A stretch of DNA of 17,257 nucleotides from an uncultured Streptococcus sp. (GTDB taxonomy: Bacteria; Bacillota; Bacilli; Lactobacillales; Streptococcaceae). The translations under genes and the position numbers were made by a program. Of this stretch, positions 15,330 through 17,257 are shown one piece after another. Under the pieces are notes generated by a model, which was not told the DNA's origin, ran no database searches, and saw nothing but the letters and a program-made list of their open reading frames with translations. Numbering within the stretch: the stretch's first letter is position 1; the number at the start of each line of letters is the position of its first letter. The stretch is taken from positions 1-17,257 of the forward strand of contig CAKQBM010000021.1 of NCBI GenBank assembly GCA_934216185.1, read 5' to 3'.

Positions 15330-16559
15330 ATGCCAAATTACAATATTCCATTTTCACCACCCGATATTACGGAAGCAGAAATTGCTGAAGTAGCGGATAC
15401 CCTGCGTTCTGGTTGGATCACAACAGGTCCTAAGACAAAAGAACTGGAGCGTCGCTTGTCTCAATACACACAGACGTCCAAGACTGTCTGTCTTAACTCT
15501 GCGACTGCCGCTCTTGAGTTGATTTTACGCGTTTTGGAAGTGGGACCTGGTGATGAAGTCATCGTTCCAGCCATGACCTATACAGCTTCATGTAGTGTCA
15601 TCACTCACGTAGGAGCAACCCCTGTCATGGTGGATATCCAAGCAGATACTTTTGAGATGGACTATGACCTGCTGGAGCAAGCCATTACTGAAAAGACTAA
15701 GGTGATTATTCCGGTTGAGCTTGCGGGGATTGTTTGCGACTATGACCGTTTGTTCCAAGTTGTGGAGAAAAAACGTGATCTCTTTACCGCTTCAAGCAAG
15801 TGGCAACAGGCCTTTAACCGTATCGTGATCGTGTCTGATAGTGCCCATGCTTTGGGATCTACTTATAAAGGGCAACCAGCTGCTTCTATCGCTGACTTTA
15901 CCTCCTTCTCATTCCATGCCGTTAAGAATTTTACAACTGCTGAGGGTGGAAGCGCGACTTGGAAGGCTAATCCAGCGATTGATGACGAAGAGATGTACAA
16001 GGAATTTCAAATTCTTTCCCTTCACGGACAAACTAAGGATGCTTTAGCTAAGATGCAACTAGGCTCATGGGAATACGATATCGTAACACCAGCCTACAAG
16101 TGCAATATGACCGATATCATGGCTTCCCTTGGATTGGTACAATTGGATCGTTACCCAAGTTTGCTAGAACGTCGTAAGGACATCGTGGACCGTTATGATC
16201 GTGGTTTTGCAGGTTCTCGCATCCATCCTTTGGCACACAAGACTGAAACTGTCGAATCTTCACGCCACCTCTACATCACCCATGTAGAAGGAGCAAGTTT
16301 AGAAGAGCGCAACCTCATCATCCAAGAATTGGCCAAAGCAGGAATTGCAAGTAACGTCCACTACAAACCGCTTCCGCTCTTGACAGCCTATAAGAATCTT
16401 GGCTTTGATATGGCGAATTATCCTAAGGCTTATGCCTTCTTTGAGAATGAAATTACCCTTCCACTTCACACTAAATTAAGCGATGAAGAAGTGGACTATA
16501 TCATTGAGACTTTCAAAACAGTTTCTGAAAAAGTGCTAACTTTATCAAAAAAATCGTAA
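15330..16559 (+). CDS. DegT/DnrJ/EryC1 PLP-dependent sugar aminotransferase
   Basis: A 409-residue fold-type I aminotransferase that converts a UDP-4-keto-6-deoxy-sugar to the 4-amino sugar using glutamate. Family marks are SGWITTGPKTKELE near the start, NSATAALELILR (about 56-67), VSDSAHALGSTYKG with the PLP-ring aspartate (about D170), SFHAVKNFTTAEGG with the Schiff-base lysine K199, and the late NVHYKPLPLL. I chose ATG 15330 because AAAAGGAG (15315-15322) lies 7 bases before it and the family N-terminus begins there (MPNYNIPFSPPDI); an in-frame ATG at 15303 has no ribosome site. It probably supplies the UDP-amino sugar that the upstream transferase loads onto the lipid carrier. There is no terminator after it: the next promoter starts 8 bases past the stop. 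Confidence 0.92.
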   Translation: MPNYNIPFSPPDITEAEIAEVADTLRSGWITTGPKTKELERRLSQYTQTSKTVCLNSATAALELILRVLEVGPGDEVIVPAMTYTASCSVITHVGATPVMVDIQADTFEMDYDLLEQAITEKTKVIIPVELAGIVCDYDRLFQVVEKKRDLFTASSKWQQAFNRIVIVSDSAHALGSTYKGQPAASIADFTSFSFHAVKNFTTAEGGSATWKANPAIDDEEMYKEFQILSLHGQTKDALAKMQLGSWEYDIVTPAYKCNMTDIMASLGLVQLDRYPSLLERRKDIVDRYDRGFAGSRIHPLAHKTETVESSRHLYITHVEGASLEERNLIIQELAKAGIASNVHYKPLPLLTAYKNLGFDMANYPKAYAFFENEITLPLHTKLSDEEVDYIIETFKTVSEKVLTLSKKS

Positions 16560-16566
16560 AAAAGTC

Positions 16567-16595
16567 TTGACAAAGAAAAAACAAAGTATTAAAAT
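16567..16595 (+). promoter_or_regulatory. Promoter of the first T-box leader
   Basis: TTGACA (16567-16572) and TAAAAT (16590-16595) are exactly 17 bases apart. Transcription would start near 16602, right at the base of T-box stem I. Confidence 0.85.
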
Positions 16596-16601
16596 AAGTT
16601 C

Positions 16602-16855
16602 AATAAATCAGAAAAGTAACTATTTTTGATCTTCAGGGAGCCTGTGGTGATTGTGAACAGGTGGTTGGAAGTAGTGAAAGTGGGCTGATTTTAAAAATGA
16701 ATTTGAAACAATGAAAATTCGGTGCGCACACCTTACAGTGCAACTTGTTGTTAGACAAGGCAGAGATGTAAAGGGGAATAGTCCCTTTATAATTGAGGTG
16801 GCACCGCGTTACCAACGCCCTCACACAGAAGTATATTCTGTGTGTGGGCTTTTTT
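16602..16855 (+). promoter_or_regulatory. Tryptophan T-box leader 1
   Basis: Stem I closes with AATCAG (16606-16611) and CTGATT (16685-16690). UGG (16681-16683), followed by one G, sits in the specifier loop just before the closing helix, so the codon read is Trp. The AGGGAG motif and the distal GGTGATTGTGA loop are present. The T-box TGAGGTGGCACCGCG (16794-16808) has C at the variable base, matching G73 of tRNA-Trp. TGAGG (16794-16798) can pair with CCTCA (16819-16823) as antiterminator, competing with a terminator stem at 16817-16849 (14 bp, one mismatch) followed by six T residues. Uncharged tRNA-Trp should permit read-through. Confidence 0.93.
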
Positions 16856-16917
16856 CGTAACATGATAGCGATAGAAAGTTGAAAGATTCCAACTATCAAG
16901 GAAAGAAGCTAGTAAAG

Positions 16918-17010
16918 GTGTACCGAAATGAAAATCTCATCATCAATGTCTCTGGTCGTGGAGATAAGGACGTAGCTGCGATTGCAGACTACCTAGAAGC
17001 TAAAAAATAA
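16918..17010 (+). pseudogene. Remnant of the 3' end of trpB
   Basis: This frame reads VYRNENLIINVSGRGDKDV and ends AAIADYLEAKK with a TAA at 17008-17010. The NVSGRGDKDV tail is typical of the C-terminus of the tryptophan synthase beta chain. The frame extends left to a stop at 16858-16860, but the codons before 16918 do not look like TrpB and no start codon with a ribosome site exists. Only about 30 codons of a roughly 400-codon gene survive. It lies between two tryptophan T-box leaders, which supports the identity and points to a deletion or duplication in a former trp operon. Confidence 0.75.
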
Positions 17011-17011
17011 A

Positions 17012-17257
17012 AGATGGAAAAATTACAGTCTTTTCTCTCACAGAGAGCTTGTGGTTGCTGAAAACAAGCAGAGAAAGCTGTAAGGTTGGGTCCATCTGAA
17101 ACGAGAGAAGAAAACATAATTCTCAAGGGAGTGCCCTTTATCGCACAGCCTGTTACAGGAGGTATCTGAGACAGGAATGAGAGATAGGAGAAATCCTATA
17201 ATTGAGGTGGCACCGCGAATTTCGTCCTCACGCAAGTTATTTTGCGTGGGGATTTTT
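17012..17257 (+). promoter_or_regulatory. Tryptophan T-box leader 2, reaching the window edge
   Basis: Stem I closes with AGATGGA (17012-17018) and TCCATCT (17091-17097). TTACAG (17023-17028) pairs with CTGTAA (17078-17083). Between the 3' strands is GGTTGGG, with UGG at 17087-17089 followed by G, again a Trp specifier. AGAGAG and the GGTTGCTGAAA distal loop are present. The T-box TGAGGTGGCACCGCG is at 17203-17217, with the same C at the variable base. The antiterminator TGAGG / CCTCA (17226-17230) competes with an 11-bp terminator stem (17225-17252) followed by five T residues at the end of the window. No convincing promoter lies between the two leaders. The regulated gene is outside the window and should concern tryptophan synthesis, uptake or charging. 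Confidence 0.92.

Noticed and set aside
16633..16899. 88-codon minus-strand open frame over the first T-box
   Set aside because: It is fully explained by the structured T-box RNA on the plus strand.
16982..17010. Possible promoter for the second T-box (TTGCAG with an A-rich -10)
   Set aside because: No acceptable -10 at 16-18 bases, and the bases are explained as trpB coding sequence.

Overview
The window looks like a chromosomal segment of Streptococcus pneumoniae or a very close mitis-group relative. The evidence is a BOX repeat (8227-8331), the DpnI restriction cassette, class II galT beside galK, and a gene order (galR, galK/galT, DpnI, pbuX/xpt, exoA, two ABC half-transporters, sugar transferase, aminotransferase) that I recall from pneumococcal genomes. 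This assignment was read by eye and not searched.

Left (60-4381): galR faces galK-galT divergently, with a shared control region holding LacI-type operator repeats, a cre-like site and a hairpin in the galK leader. galR has an in-frame TAA at codon 131, so this strain may have deregulated Leloir genes. A hot-dog thioesterase gene with its own promoter follows galT.

Middle (4390-5830): an A+T-rich cassette bounded by terminators encodes DpnI (dpnC), a 98-residue protein I do not recognise, and a 55-residue DpnD/PcfM-like protein, with each gene overlapping the next by ATGA. No methyltransferase is present, as expected for an enzyme that cuts methylated GATC.

Middle right (5829-9658, minus strand): xpt-pbuX (xanthine salvage and uptake) lies behind a long leader with a purine riboswitch, a terminator/antiterminator switch, and about 250 bp of strongly inverted-repeat sequence that looks like an inserted element. 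A BOX element and a terminator separate it from exoA and a VOC-family gene.

Right (9730-16559, plus strand): a DUF3290/DUF421 membrane pair; a heterodimeric ABC exporter whose two halves carry complementary degenerate ATPase motifs; a decayed BOX-like repeat; and a sugar-1-phosphate transferase with a PLP aminotransferase, a pair proposed in pneumococcus to supply the first sugar of teichoic acid.

End (16567-17257): two complete T-box leaders in tandem, both with UGG (Trp) specifiers, with a short fragment resembling the C-terminus of TrpB between them. The gene controlled by the second one lies beyond the window. This and the galR stop are the most notable finds; I did not find a clearly new defence or metabolic system.
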